From assembly GCA_963575745.1 (NCBI GenBank), contig CAUYUJ010014196.1, positions 95,001 to 135,000 of the forward strand: 40,000 nt of DNA, read 5' to 3'. Below, piece after piece: positions 8,017 to 17,091 of this stretch. Within the stretch, counting starts at the first letter, position 1, and each line of letters opens with the position of its first letter. The notes below the pieces were generated by a model, which saw only the letters and a program-made list of their open reading frames with translations, searched no databases and was not told the DNA's origin. This DNA is from Prorocentrum cordatum (Eukaryota > Sar > Dinophyceae > Prorocentrales > Prorocentraceae). The translations under genes were made by a program, and so were the position numbers.

Positions 8017-10889
8017 CAGTCGTCGAAAGCCGAGGGCCTGCCGCCAAGCGTCTCTATCGTGAAGATCTGCATGACCACCTGGAATGCCAACGGTGCGTCG
8101 TTCAGACCATACATTGCCTTGAGACACTCCAGAACCCACATGTTCCAGCTGCCTTGCTGCGAGGGAACGTGATACGTCTTGGAATCGATGTTCCTGAGAT
8201 GTCGCCAGACGTTGGCTGGTGGAATGGTGTACACCTGCCGCTCTGGAGTCTTGATGCCGCGCTTGCGCAAGACCTCGTACATGTCCTTGAAGGGCAGTCC
8301 CTTCAGGAAGGCGCCCGTGACGTCCCAGCTCTCGATGGTGAAATCATATATCGCTGCCAATGAGACCAGAAGCCGCTGCGACAGTCGAGTAGCCGTCGTA
8401 GCTCGCTTAGAAAGTGATGCACCTTGACCGTCAAGAAAGCCTCTTGCACACAGCCTGCTCTTGACGATCCACTTCATCTCGTTGCCGACCTTGATTTGCT
8501 TCCACTTGCGGACCCAGACGCAATCCACTGGATCCTGCTTGCACTTGCTCATAGGTGTCGGTTTCCACACAGTCGCCTCGACGGACTGCTTGATCTCCTT
8601 GAGGTCTGCTGCTTCGACCAGGTCAAAGTGTTCCGCCACGTCGTTGGGCTTCAGGATGAGTGAGTCCGAGGCTGATGCGAAACACTCGCCAGTGAGGATG
8701 TCGAGATAAAAGCAGTGATCTGCGAGGAAAGGTCCATCAAAGGATATGTAAGCTTGGCTGCGTGTCCAGCTGCTTGGTAGTTCGTCGTCATCAGTAAGAT
8801 TGAAACCCTCGACGTCTGAGCAGAAGTGTTCAGCTATGAGTGCGTGCTGCTCCGTCATAGAGTTGCGATACTCACCCCCGTAGTGCTTGAGCTCGGGAAC
8901 TAAGTCGATGCGCTTGGTGAAGTACTGCTGGTGCTCAATCAACTCCTGCCAAGCTGAGCAGTAGAATACTTCCGACGATCCAGAGTAAAGGTTCTCAGAC
9001 TTGATGCCATGGGCAGAACGAGACCTGTCATCATGTTCAGGGTTGTAATCGATGGTCTTGTCTTCGTCATCGTCCTGAGGCTGCTGCTGAGGGTACTCGA
9101 TCGTCGCGTCCGGTGAGCTCTGCTGCAATGGAAGGTGAACCGATCTAGACCGTTCGTCGTCGTGCTGAGGATACTCCAGAGTCGGTTCTGCAGCTTCAAC
9201 TGCTTGATCAGGGTGAGATGGATACTCAATTGTAGGTTGATCAGCTGCCTCCTGTGCTCGATTCGTGTCCGTGTCGAGCCTGCGAGACCTGCTCCGATCA
9301 TGGTCGTCGGCAGGATCGGTGCCTTCACCTTGAGTTGCTTCGGCGATAGGCAACACAGGACCCTGCTCGCCCGACGATGCTGCCGCCTGTGACCTGCTCG
9401 ATGGTGCTGACGATGAGCTCATGCCTGAGTTGTCGAACTTGACACGCTGATCTCTTCGTTCACGCATGCCGCGTTTCAGGATGGATGTCTGTGTCCGAGA
9501 TCTGTCATCGTCACGTTCACGAGCTTCTGCCTCTGAGGTCACAGGGTCTGATATAGACGCGTCCAAATCAACTGGTGAGCCAGGAAGTGCAACTTGTCGC
9601 CAGTCTGGTGATGCTGGAGTCTGAGGTGCTGGGAATATCGGCGTCGTCGGAATCTGCTGCGGTGGTGCAGCTGCCTTTGGTGAAGTCGGAGTTCGACTTG
9701 GTGCTGGTCGTCGCGGAACAAACTCTTCATCAGATATGCTGATGTCGTGATCTGCCACCACAGCTCGCTTTTGTCCACCGTCTGGCACAGGTCGACCTGG
9801 ATGATCATCTGGAGGTCGAGGAGGCGCAGGTGGCGCCAAGATAGAGGTACCAGACCTTGACACTGTCTCAAGCGTGCTATCCATGTGCTGCGACTGGTCG
9901 TTCGGTGAGAAGGCCGAACGTGGCAGCACTGGCTGTCGAGGTATCTGTGGTGGTCGTCCTGGAGGCTGAGGTGGTTGAGGAGGCTGTGGTGATTCACCTA
10001 CTTCCATGACTGTGTCGTCATAGCCTGGAGGCTTCCACCACTCCGTCGGAGTCGGTGAGGGTAAAAACTGCGTAGGAGGTGTCCAAGGCGCGTCGTCTAC
10101 CTGCTCAATGCTCGAGATGTCCGAAAGATCTGGTACTGCGTCCTGAACAACCGTGTCCTCGTACTGCTCTGAGACATAGATGATGAACGAGTAATTGCTC
10201 GGCGTGTCTGGCAAGATGGTCGCCAGCCGCAGAGTATGCCCCAGGTCCACTTGTCGTACTTGGTAGCTGAGTCGATCTCGTCGAACCCATGCTAGGATAA
10301 CTCCTCGATTGATGCCGTGATAGGTATTGATGTTGTGCAGCTGCGTGCCGAACCTGATGGCCCTTGGGGCCGCCAGCTGTAGCAGAGCCTCGCCCACTTG
10401 AGCTGCCAGACGAAAGACCTCGGGAGTGTGAATCTCGAAGTCGTTCGGCACGACAATCTGCATGCCGTTGGCGTCGTGAACCATTCCAACCGTGATCGTG
10501 GTGCCTGGTGCCTGGCCATCAACAATGTCAAGTAAGCCGTGCAATGTCGTGTACATATCGTCATGCATGTTGTCCTGCCATCTGCCTTCTCCGTCCATCA
10601 GCATGTGAGTCGGTGGGCATGCCACTGTGACTGCATACGATCGTGCCTGATGTGGTCGCACATGCCTGAGCGGAACGATGTATGGCATGGACTGGTGTTT
10701 GACGATCGCCACGTTCTCCTTCAAGTTGATGTCCAGTAGGTCGCACGGTCCTCTCCACCCGGGCGCGTCCTTGCGATCAGGAACTCGGTACAGATCAACA
10801 AAGTCTTGCAAGGGTCGTAGCTTGGCCACGTCCGAAAGGATCTGCACCTTGGTGTTGTTGGCCTCTGCGATGCGCTGCTCGATATCTGA
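7857..10889 (-). CDS. Copia pol: integrase C-terminus, long linker, RT N-terminal half
   Basis: The frame enters at about 10889 by -1 shift from the integrase frame. It starts with the integrase C-terminal module (KLRPLQDFVDLYRV...WRGP...LRHVRP). A linker of about 700 residues follows, with an unknown globular part (about residues 80-250), Pro-rich stretches, four DD..RSRS repeats, four T[IL][ED]Y repeats and a SILK...RVKF pair (9435-9485). RT (RVT_2 family) starts around 8560: SRLCARGF, then DVTGAFLKG with the first catalytic Asp at 8322-8324, and MYGLNDAP. Copia-like sequence ends at 8012-8016, where the frame breaks; the remaining codons to the stop at 7857 are out-of-frame noise. The integrase-RT linker is far longer than in yeast or plant copia elements. 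Confidence 0.88.
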   Translation of the reverse strand, partial: SDIEQRIAEANNTKVQILSDVAKLRPLQDFVDLYRVPDRKDAPGWRGPCDLLDINLKENVAIVKHQSMPYIVPLRHVRPHQARSYAVTVACPPTHMLMDGEGRWQDNMHDDMYTTLHGLLDIVDGQAPGTTITVGMVHDANGMQIVVPNDFEIHTPEVFRLAAQVGEALLQLAAPRAIRFGTQLHNINTYHGINRGVILAWVRRDRLSYQVRQVDLGHTLRLATILPDTPSNYSFIIYVSEQYEDTVVQDAVPDLSDISSIEQVDDAPWTPPTQFLPSPTPTEWWKPPGYDDTVMEVGESPQPPQPPQPPGRPPQIPRQPVLPRSAFSPNDQSQHMDSTLETVSRSGTSILAPPAPPRPPDDHPGRPVPDGGQKRAVVADHDISISDEEFVPRRPAPSRTPTSPKAAAPPQQIPTTPIFPAPQTPASPDWRQVALPGSPVDLDASISDPVTSEAEARERDDDRSRTQTSILKRGMRERRDQRVKFDNSGMSSSSAPSSRSQAAASSGEQGPVLPIAEATQGEGTDPADDHDRSRSRRLDTDTNRAQEAADQPTIEYPSHPDQAVEAAEPTLEYPQHDDERSRSVHLPLQQSSPDATIEYPQQQPQDDDEDKTIDYNPEHDDRSRSAHGIKSENLYSGSSEVFYCSAWQELIEHQQYFTKRIDLVPELKHYGGEYRNSMTEQHALIAEHFCSDVEGFNLTDDDELPSSWTRSQAYISFDGPFLADHCFYLDILTGECFASASDSLILKPNDVAEHFDLVEAADLKEIKQSVEATVWKPTPMSKCKQDPVDCVWVRKWKQIKVGNEMKWIVKSRLCARGFLDGQGASLSKRATTATRLSQRLLVSLAAIYDFTIESWDVTGAFLKGLPFKDMYEVLRKRGIKTPERQVYTIPPANVWRHLRNIDSKTYHVPSQQGSWNMWVLECLKAMYGLNDAPLAFQVVMQIFTIETLGGRPSAFDDCFYFWMKYPQENSRQLRPPMSTTTTTRAATSGSTSLTANSRTDPEELLDSNHL

Positions 10890-13684
10890 ACTGCCGCCTT
10901 GGCCATCATCCTGAGCCTGAGGTAGGACTCGAAGGTGTCTGGTGTCGTGTCGCGCGCGCCGTCGGTGGCAAGAGTGGAGTTGGAGCCGTGATCAAAGAAA
11001 CCACGAGGATTCTGTCCTTGCAAGCACTGAGATGGTGTATATCCACCGTATTCTAGCATAAAGTTCTGGCACATCGTGCACTCGAACACTATGTCTTCGT
11101 CGGGAACCACGAGACCTTGCTTGGCCGCACTGGCCTTGCACTTCAACGACGATGTCTTGATGAGACCGATGTGTCGTTCTGCAAGCCCCGTAACTGTGTG
11201 CTTGCCTGAATCATCCGAGCCGCCCAGCTGTCTGTGTATGCTGTAGCGGTCGCACACCACTGCAAAATCGTCAGAGCGAACGCCGCCTTCTTGATCGAAC
11301 TTGATGCACTTAGGAGGTCCGAAGTATCGAAACCAAGATCGTAGCATTGCCTGTGCTATGTGGAACGCGCCCTCCTTGGGTAGTACTTCGGCCAGCTTCC
11401 ATCTGATCGCCTCGTCGACCATGAGTAGGAAGGTCTTACCAAATATAAAGAAGAGGTCGCATACCATGACTTCGCCAAACCAGCCTGCCAACTCTGCTCG
11501 ATACTTGGGCTTAGTCGCTATGGGTGCCCAGTCGTTGCACTCTTCGCACGCCGCAATGACCTGCTTGGCCAGCTCCAGACACTTGTCCGGTACACCGAGC
11601 CGCCTGAGAAACTTCTCCATGCCTGGTAGCTGCTCGTGCCAAAGTCGTTCATGAAGGCCCTTCAGCAGGCGGAACCGTTCGGCGTCGGACTCCGTCTCCT
11701 TCAGCTGTTGCCTCAACTTGGTGAAGTCGAAGCTCGGAGGTGTGGTGATGAGCTTGAGCCTCGGTAGGATCCTCCGCTCAGCGTCTTCCTCCATTGTGGG
11801 TGGTGGTGCATGACCTTGAGCCACGATAAGCCACTTGTGTCCTCGAATGCCGTGATGCTGCTGTGCTGGAGTGAGTCCGTCAAGCCGTTCTAATGCCGAA
11901 GATTCCCACTTGTCGATGTCTGCGCCGAGAAAGGTAACTCGAAACGGGCTGTCGTCTATCGAGGTGGTGTTGGATGTCTCCAAGCTGTTCGGCTGAAATG
12001 TGATGTGCAGTGAGTCGACGTCCATCAGTGGTCTCAGGAGCTCGATCAACATTTGAGTGGTGCCGTCAGTGTTGTCGCCCAGGTCGAGCTGCTGCTGAGT
12101 GTTGGGTGCTGTGAGTATTCCTGTGTGCTGTCCTGCCAGATCTGCAAGAATGCGAGCCAACCATATCTGATCCAAGTTCTTCAGCTGCTCGTGAATGTTC
12201 ATGGTGAAATCGTCTACCTTGACTCGCCGTAGCCGGTCGTAGGCCAGCTTCATCTTGACTGTGCCGTTGGCTGGTCGCTGTAGTGGTTGTATTTCTCGCG
12301 TTGCAGGAACTACGGCTGCTGCTGGTGCTGCTGGTGCTGCTGCTGAGCTTGATGCCGAAGCCGAATTTGATGGTGGTTGTAGGATGTTCTCGTCAAAATT
12401 TTCTAATGGTCGTGGATCGGGTACTGGATCCGGTGGTGCTAGCTGTTGAGGTGGAGCTGACGCTGCTGGTGCTGCTGCTGCCTTGGCCGCTGGTGCCTTG
12501 GCTGCTGGTCGTGTCAACGTCCGTCTGGGATCTGCTTTGGGTGCCAGTTTGCAGTTCCCTGGAATTCTGCTGTGCTCACGCTCGCCGCCGTACTTGCACT
12601 TAGGGCAGGCCCAGAAGATCTCCGTGTCGTTCTTCTGAGTATGTAGTCCAGTACTGCCAAAACCGTTCTTGCCGCGCTCGGTCTCGTCCTCGTCGATGTG
12701 GTCATTGAGCTGTACTGGTGGAGTCTGGATCTGCACGATCATGAGCTGAGCAATCCTGTCGCCACTCTGGCATACAAAGCGAGACTTGCCACGATTTTCC
12801 AGTATCACGATGAGCTCACCTCTGTAGTCAGCGTCGATAACTCCTCCATTGATACCGAGACCTTGCCTCAACGCCAGGCCCGACCGAGGCCATAGCTGGC
12901 CAGCAGTGCCTGCTGGAAGTGCCAGCTTGAGCCCGGTGTGAAATCCACGCCATTGTCCAGGTTCCAGAAAGCCGTCAGTAACCGTAGTGATGTCATATGC
13001 CGCCGCACCGTCGCTGCCGAGCTGTGGTGCCGTCGCCTTAGGGTGAAGTAGCTGAACTCGCACTGCTTCTGTGTTCGGGCCTCCGTGATGTATGTCGATG
13101 TTGCTGTACACGAGCGTCGCCAGCATCAGAGCGCAGGTGAACTTGCGCGCGAAGGAAGTGATGTCGCTGATGAGTGCCCGGCACATCGTGCGAGTGTATA
13201 CTGTAGTAAGAGCTGCAGTCTTGGAGCTCGTGCCTGGTACTGAGCCCTCGATAACTGCGTGTCGTTGAACTCCATGACCAGGGCATCGTCGAATGGTCTT
13301 CTTCAGCTGTATGTTGGTGTCGAGCCTGTAGGGCTTCTCCAACGGTTCGTTGTTAGTGTTCACACAGCCGTGAGCACATCCATCGACTCGCCGAGTCCTG
13401 TTGCTGACGATGTCCTGATTCTGCTTCAGCGGTGACTGTGTCCAGAGCTGGGAGCGCAAGCCGTTCTCGTTGATGTAGCCATGTCCGTCTTGATCCTGAA
13501 CGACGTTGTCGTGATAAAGCCACTCCAACATAGGAAACTCTGCTTGTCGTTCGGCTGCTGCAACTCCAGCTCCTCGCATGTTGCTCATGGCTGTCCATAG
13601 CCTGCAATCTGGAGATGAGAGCTTGACTATAGGCTTGAAGACGGTCTGAACCTTGCTCACCAGCTTCCGATGCTCGGGGTTCAT
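10721..13684 (-). CDS. Copia pol: dUTPase and integrase
   Basis: In frame with gag-protease and separated from it only by TAA 13703-13705; ATG at 13682-13684. Residues ~200-348 (about 12640-13080) are a trimeric-type dUTPase with all five motifs: GSDGAAAYDIT, PRSGLALRQG, NGGVIDADYRGEL (catalytic Asp), SGDRIAQLMI, and glycine-rich RGKNGFGSTG. It would hydrolyse dUTP to dUMP and pyrophosphate, limiting uracil in cDNA. A CPKC zinc motif (~12600) and an Ala/Pro-rich spacer follow. Integrase (about 11000-11665) has HX4HX29CX2C and the triad D (VCDLFF, ~11457), D (KFDQEGG, ~11294), E (LAERHIG, ~11180), with 38 residues between the last two. The last ~55 codons (below ~10885) are out of frame with the family; the frame stops at 10721. 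Confidence 0.92.
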   Translation of the reverse strand: MNPEHRKLVSKVQTVFKPIVKLSSPDCRLWTAMSNMRGAGVAAAERQAEFPMLEWLYHDNVVQDQDGHGYINENGLRSQLWTQSPLKQNQDIVSNRTRRVDGCAHGCVNTNNEPLEKPYRLDTNIQLKKTIRRCPGHGVQRHAVIEGSVPGTSSKTAALTTVYTRTMCRALISDITSFARKFTCALMLATLVYSNIDIHHGGPNTEAVRVQLLHPKATAPQLGSDGAAAYDITTVTDGFLEPGQWRGFHTGLKLALPAGTAGQLWPRSGLALRQGLGINGGVIDADYRGELIVILENRGKSRFVCQSGDRIAQLMIVQIQTPPVQLNDHIDEDETERGKNGFGSTGLHTQKNDTEIFWACPKCKYGGEREHSRIPGNCKLAPKADPRRTLTRPAAKAPAAKAAAAPAASAPPQQLAPPDPVPDPRPLENFDENILQPPSNSASASSSAAAPAAPAAAVVPATREIQPLQRPANGTVKMKLAYDRLRRVKVDDFTMNIHEQLKNLDQIWLARILADLAGQHTGILTAPNTQQQLDLGDNTDGTTQMLIELLRPLMDVDSLHITFQPNSLETSNTTSIDDSPFRVTFLGADIDKWESSALERLDGLTPAQQHHGIRGHKWLIVAQGHAPPPTMEEDAERRILPRLKLITTPPSFDFTKLRQQLKETESDAERFRLLKGLHERLWHEQLPGMEKFLRRLGVPDKCLELAKQVIAACEECNDWAPIATKPKYRAELAGWFGEVMVCDLFFIFGKTFLLMVDEAIRWKLAEVLPKEGAFHIAQAMLRSWFRYFGPPKCIKFDQEGGVRSDDFAVVCDRYSIHRQLGGSDDSGKHTVTGLAERHIGLIKTSSLKCKASAAKQGLVVPDEDIVFECTMCQNFMLEYGGYTPSQCLQGQNPRGFFDHGSNSTLATDGARDTTPDTFESYLRLRMMAKAAVQISSSASQRPTTPRCRSFRTWPSYDPCKTLLICTEFLIARTRPGGEDRATYWTST

Positions 13685-13702
13685 GAGGTCCCAGCCGTAT
13701 CG

Positions 13703-16699
13703 TTAGTCGACAGGGAAGAGCACTGTGAGTCCGGACCTTACTGCTGATAGCGAAAGCCTGCCTGATCCAGACCACTGCTCTTGGAAGGCCCAGACTACTT
13801 GAAGGCCATGATGAATGTGAAACCACTTGTCGAAGCTGTCTGGAGTCACGACCTCGTAGCCTGTCTTGGTGTAGAACTCCTCTGGGATGTCCTTGTATCT
13901 CTGCTTCAGCCACGCCACGTGCTCGCTGGAGAGGTAATCTGGAAAACTGTCCTCCATATAAACCTGACCGCCCCAGTGCCGAAACATGCCGTGGTGTTCA
14001 GCTGTTCCTGTGAATATCGCTGCCCTGGTAGGTACACTGTCCACTGGTGCTTCTTGTCTGGTGGTGCTGCCGTCCATTGGTGCCGAGGATGTTGATGCCA
14101 TGAGGTGTGTCTTCTGCGGAGTTGAACTCTGGTCCTCCTGGGTGCAAGAGGAAACAAATGCCGCAGTATCTGCCTTGAGGATCTTGGCGTTGATGTTCTT
14201 CACTGTGTGCATCAGCATCTCGACCACTTGTGCTGAAACTGCTGGTTCCTCGCGCTGCTGACCTTCGGGATCGTCCGTCGGCAACAGGTAGTGGCTGCTG
14301 TCAGTGAGAAGAACTCTGACCACATGCACGTCCGACGGGTCACTGTCGGAGGCCAGCACGAGAGCTCCATTGCCGTCGTCTGTGAGTCCATGCACGAGTA
14401 GAGCTCTATAGTGAACCAGAGGAGGCAACGGCAGCAGGAACGGGCAGTTGGAGCCGCTCTCGCCAATGAGATCGCCGTGCCAGACCAGCTCGAGACGCGA
14501 GCACCGAGCCTTCTGTGCCATATGTCCCAGTCCAGAAGTGGGTCTGCCATTGATGCCCGTGAAGCTGCCTGATCCTGGGGTGATCTTGTAGTTCTGAGTA
14601 TCCTTGCCATTGTGCTGCAGTAACGTATCTGTGCCGCAGATGCCAGAAGCAGCTCCAGGGTCGATGATGAATCCCTTGCGCTGTCGACCTCTGACAAGAT
14701 GGTACGCCTCGAAGGTGTCCTCGCGCTCGCTGAAGATGCTGAGGACAAACGCTGAGTTGTTCTTGTCGATCGAGCTCGAGCTTGCTTCTGCTCTGCTGGT
14801 CGATCGTGCTGCGGGTAGATCTGGGTACTGCTGCTGAGTAGGTAGGCCCAGCCCGAACATGGCATGCTTCGTCTCGTTCCGAAAGAACTTTGAGACCGTG
14901 GCCTCGCCGAAGTCGAAGATGCGCTCCTGTGTGGACTTGTCGTCCGAGATTGTGGTATGAGCGTCCGAAGCCTGCTCCGAGGGAATATTCTGCCAGGAGC
15001 CGGCGTCGCTCGAATTCGGCCGAGTAGGAGGTCGAGGTGATGGTTGCCATGGGTCTGACTGCTGTTCGAACCAGGGATCCTTGCCGTCATAGCCTGCGAT
15101 GTCATCTTCAGTTGCCATGCCGTGAGTCTCCTCCTCGATTCTCGCTTCTTCCTGCCTGATTGCAGTCAGGTGTCGTTGTCCTGGTGCTGCTCTTGGATGT
15201 CGGGAGATGCTGTCGAAGCCGTCCGATGGTGTCGAAGGGAGTGGCAGCGTGATGTCTGTCGCCGTCGTGTCCTTCGCGATGTTTGTGCCGAGTCCGACCA
15301 GGAAACCTTTTCTGCTGGAAGCCTTGTTGACGGGACAATCCTTCACGCTGTGCCACCGGCTGCCACACTTGTCACATCCAGAGCTTGATCCTGAACCACG
15401 CGTGTTGTGTACGGCCGATCCTGCTGGAGCTTGAGATTGCTGTCCAGATCCTTGATGCAAATCCATCACAGGGCCATGTCGATCGTCCGAGCCTGTACCT
15501 TTGCCCTTTTTGCCTTTGCCTTTGCCCTTACTCTTGCCCTTGTTGCCATAATAATCACGTCCTCGCCGATCCTTGCCACCTGCCTTTCCACGACCAAACG
15601 TGCGTGATCTGTTCTTACCTTTACCACCTTTACTTGAACTCCTGCGACGACATCCGTAGCCACCTGTACCATTGCCGTAGCCCTTGCCTTTTCGTCGTCC
15701 TCCATATTTACCGTAGAAAGCCAGATCATGAGAAGGACCGTCGAGGGGGTCATCGAGTAGAGCTTCTTCGTCGTCATGATCTTCATCCAGTTCGTAATCC
15801 TCGTCATCTTGATAATACCACGCCTGAAACTCGTTTGCACTCCAAGTGCCATCCCAGCAATCAGAAACCATATATGAAAGATAATCCATGTCCTCTGAAG
15901 CAAGGTTGAGATAATATGCCTGCTCGTGGGTATAGTCGTATATGTACCAGCTTCCGTCATGATCAGTGAAATACTCAACCTGGCTGTATTCTGGGTCTTC
16001 ATCATCATCATCAGATGTCAATAGAATACCCTGTGTGTCGCCATCGCCGATCTCCTTCTGTCCTTTGCTGAACTTCATCAAAAGCTTGTAAATCTCAGTG
16101 AACTGGCTCCTGTCGCCGTCTACCTTGAGCATCAGGTCGTCTATGAATCTCGGAGCCAGTCCAGCCTTGGCGAGCAAGAGGTGTGTCAAACCAACTTGGT
16201 TGATGTTCAGCGCCGCGTGCTCTTCTGCTGCCTCATATCGTAACTTGAACGCCGTTAGATAGTCCAGGAGTGAATGCGAACCACGATGCAAGTCGAAGAA
16301 TCTGTCGAGGTGGAACGCCTGCAAGTCTTGACTGTCGTCGCCAAATGCCGTTCTGAGGTCCGCCAGTATTTGCTGCAGCCCTGAAGGTGTGGCCAATAGG
16401 CCAGCATTGAGATCCTCAGGTTCCGCCAGCGCGTTCACCGCCTCGTCTTGATAGAGCATGCTGCCGTCCTGGCGCCTGAGCCGTATCTTCATAGCAATGC
16501 GATACGCCGAACCCTTCAATCTGCCGACAACCACGCTACCCTGGCAGTCGCCAGGGATGTCCGTCATTCTCATCCAGAGCCGCAACTTTTCCTCGTAGGT
16601 GATCAGCGAATAGCTTCGAACATATGGCCGCCATCCTGGCGGACACTGTCTGGTATATTCGTCCAGCGGAATGCCTCGAAGGTCTGCTGAAGCCGCCAT
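13703..16699 (-). CDS. gag: Copia Gag and aspartic protease
   Basis: 998 codons. The ATG (16697-16699) has an ideal eukaryotic context, CACCATGGCG. Residues ~1-230 are a helical copia Gag capsid-like region (LLDYLTAFKLRYEA..., HLLLAKAGL..RFIDDLML). Next come an acidic Asp/Glu/Tyr-rich region and a Gly/Lys/Arg-rich basic stretch likely to bind RNA. A zinc knuckle CX2CX4HX4C lies at residues 442-455 (15335-15376). The protease follows with FIIDPGAASGI; the catalytic Asp is residue 680 (14660-14662), where DPGA replaces the usual D[ST]GA. Translation ends at TAA 13703-13705, but the same frame reopens as dUTPase-integrase 6 codons later, so readthrough or mutation joins them. Confidence 0.9.
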   Translation of the reverse strand: MAASADLRGIPLDEYTRQCPPGWRPYVRSYSLITYEEKLRLWMRMTDIPGDCQGSVVVGRLKGSAYRIAMKIRLRRQDGSMLYQDEAVNALAEPEDLNAGLLATPSGLQQILADLRTAFGDDSQDLQAFHLDRFFDLHRGSHSLLDYLTAFKLRYEAAEEHAALNINQVGLTHLLLAKAGLAPRFIDDLMLKVDGDRSQFTEIYKLLMKFSKGQKEIGDGDTQGILLTSDDDDEDPEYSQVEYFTDHDGSWYIYDYTHEQAYYLNLASEDMDYLSYMVSDCWDGTWSANEFQAWYYQDDEDYELDEDHDDEEALLDDPLDGPSHDLAFYGKYGGRRKGKGYGNGTGGYGCRRRSSSKGGKGKNRSRTFGRGKAGGKDRRGRDYYGNKGKSKGKGKGKKGKGTGSDDRHGPVMDLHQGSGQQSQAPAGSAVHNTRGSGSSSGCDKCGSRWHSVKDCPVNKASSRKGFLVGLGTNIAKDTTATDITLPLPSTPSDGFDSISRHPRAAPGQRHLTAIRQEEARIEEETHGMATEDDIAGYDGKDPWFEQQSDPWQPSPRPPTRPNSSDAGSWQNIPSEQASDAHTTISDDKSTQERIFDFGEATVSKFFRNETKHAMFGLGLPTQQQYPDLPAARSTSRAEASSSSIDKNNSAFVLSIFSEREDTFEAYHLVRGRQRKGFIIDPGAASGICGTDTLLQHNGKDTQNYKITPGSGSFTGINGRPTSGLGHMAQKARCSRLELVWHGDLIGESGSNCPFLLPLPPLVHYRALLVHGLTDDGNGALVLASDSDPSDVHVVRVLLTDSSHYLLPTDDPEGQQREEPAVSAQVVEMLMHTVKNINAKILKADTAAFVSSCTQEDQSSTPQKTHLMASTSSAPMDGSTTRQEAPVDSVPTRAAIFTGTAEHHGMFRHWGGQVYMEDSFPDYLSSEHVAWLKQRYKDIPEEFYTKTGYEVVTPDSFDKWFHIHHGLQVVWAFQEQWSGSGRLSLSAVRSGLTVLFPVD

Positions 16700-16982
16700 G
16701 GTGTATGGCTGATGTGGTACTTGTCGATCTTGATATGCTTGAAGAGGTGCCTGTCAACGACGGGTCGCTGACCTTCGCGAGCTGCTCGTAGGAGCCCCCG
16801 CGGTACTACTGCTTAATATGCTTGTTCGTATGCGTGAACTGTGGAGTCGCTGAACTCCTCGATCTCCTGCAAGCCAGAGATGAACAATCCACGAAATACG
16901 TAGAATACCTGAGAGATCGTAAAGTGAGCTTTACGATATCGAAAGGAACTACGGGTCCGAGGACCGGTAGCTCCGCTACCAA
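16700..16982 (-). other. Copia leader with primer-binding site and hairpins
   Basis: The minus strand reads TGGTAGCGGAG one nucleotide after the 5' LTR (PBS, 16971-16981). This would pair with a tRNA ending CUCCGCUACCA, i.e. with A1:U72, the acceptor type of eukaryotic initiator tRNA-Met. The PBS is also self-complementary: GGTAGC-TCC-GCTACC at 16966-16980. Further downstream, ATCGTAAAG-TGAG-CTTTACGAT (16916-16937) is a perfect 9-bp hairpin with a tetraloop, a candidate packaging or dimerisation structure. No coding sequence before the gag ATG. Confidence 0.65.
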
Positions 16983-17091
16983 AGTCCGATTTTCGGTTAG
17001 CTTGACCCACGACGTCTATAGCACGGATTGTCTTCTGTCTGCTACACTATCTGCTGCTAATACATGCCTGGAATCTACCTGGATTCTGACT
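16983..17091 (-). repeat. Right LTR (5' LTR), 109 bp
   Basis: Matches 6323-6431 except at three positions. As the 5' LTR it must hold the promoter and transcript start. No TATA box is evident, as expected for dinoflagellates. CCGAAAATCGG near its 3' edge is a small inverted repeat. Confidence 0.85.

Noticed and set aside
8005-8020. Programmed -1 frameshift in copia RT
   Set aside because: The zero-frame heptamer at the A5 run is not X_XXY_YYZ, and the site is inside a catalytic domain; a deletion or undercall fits better.
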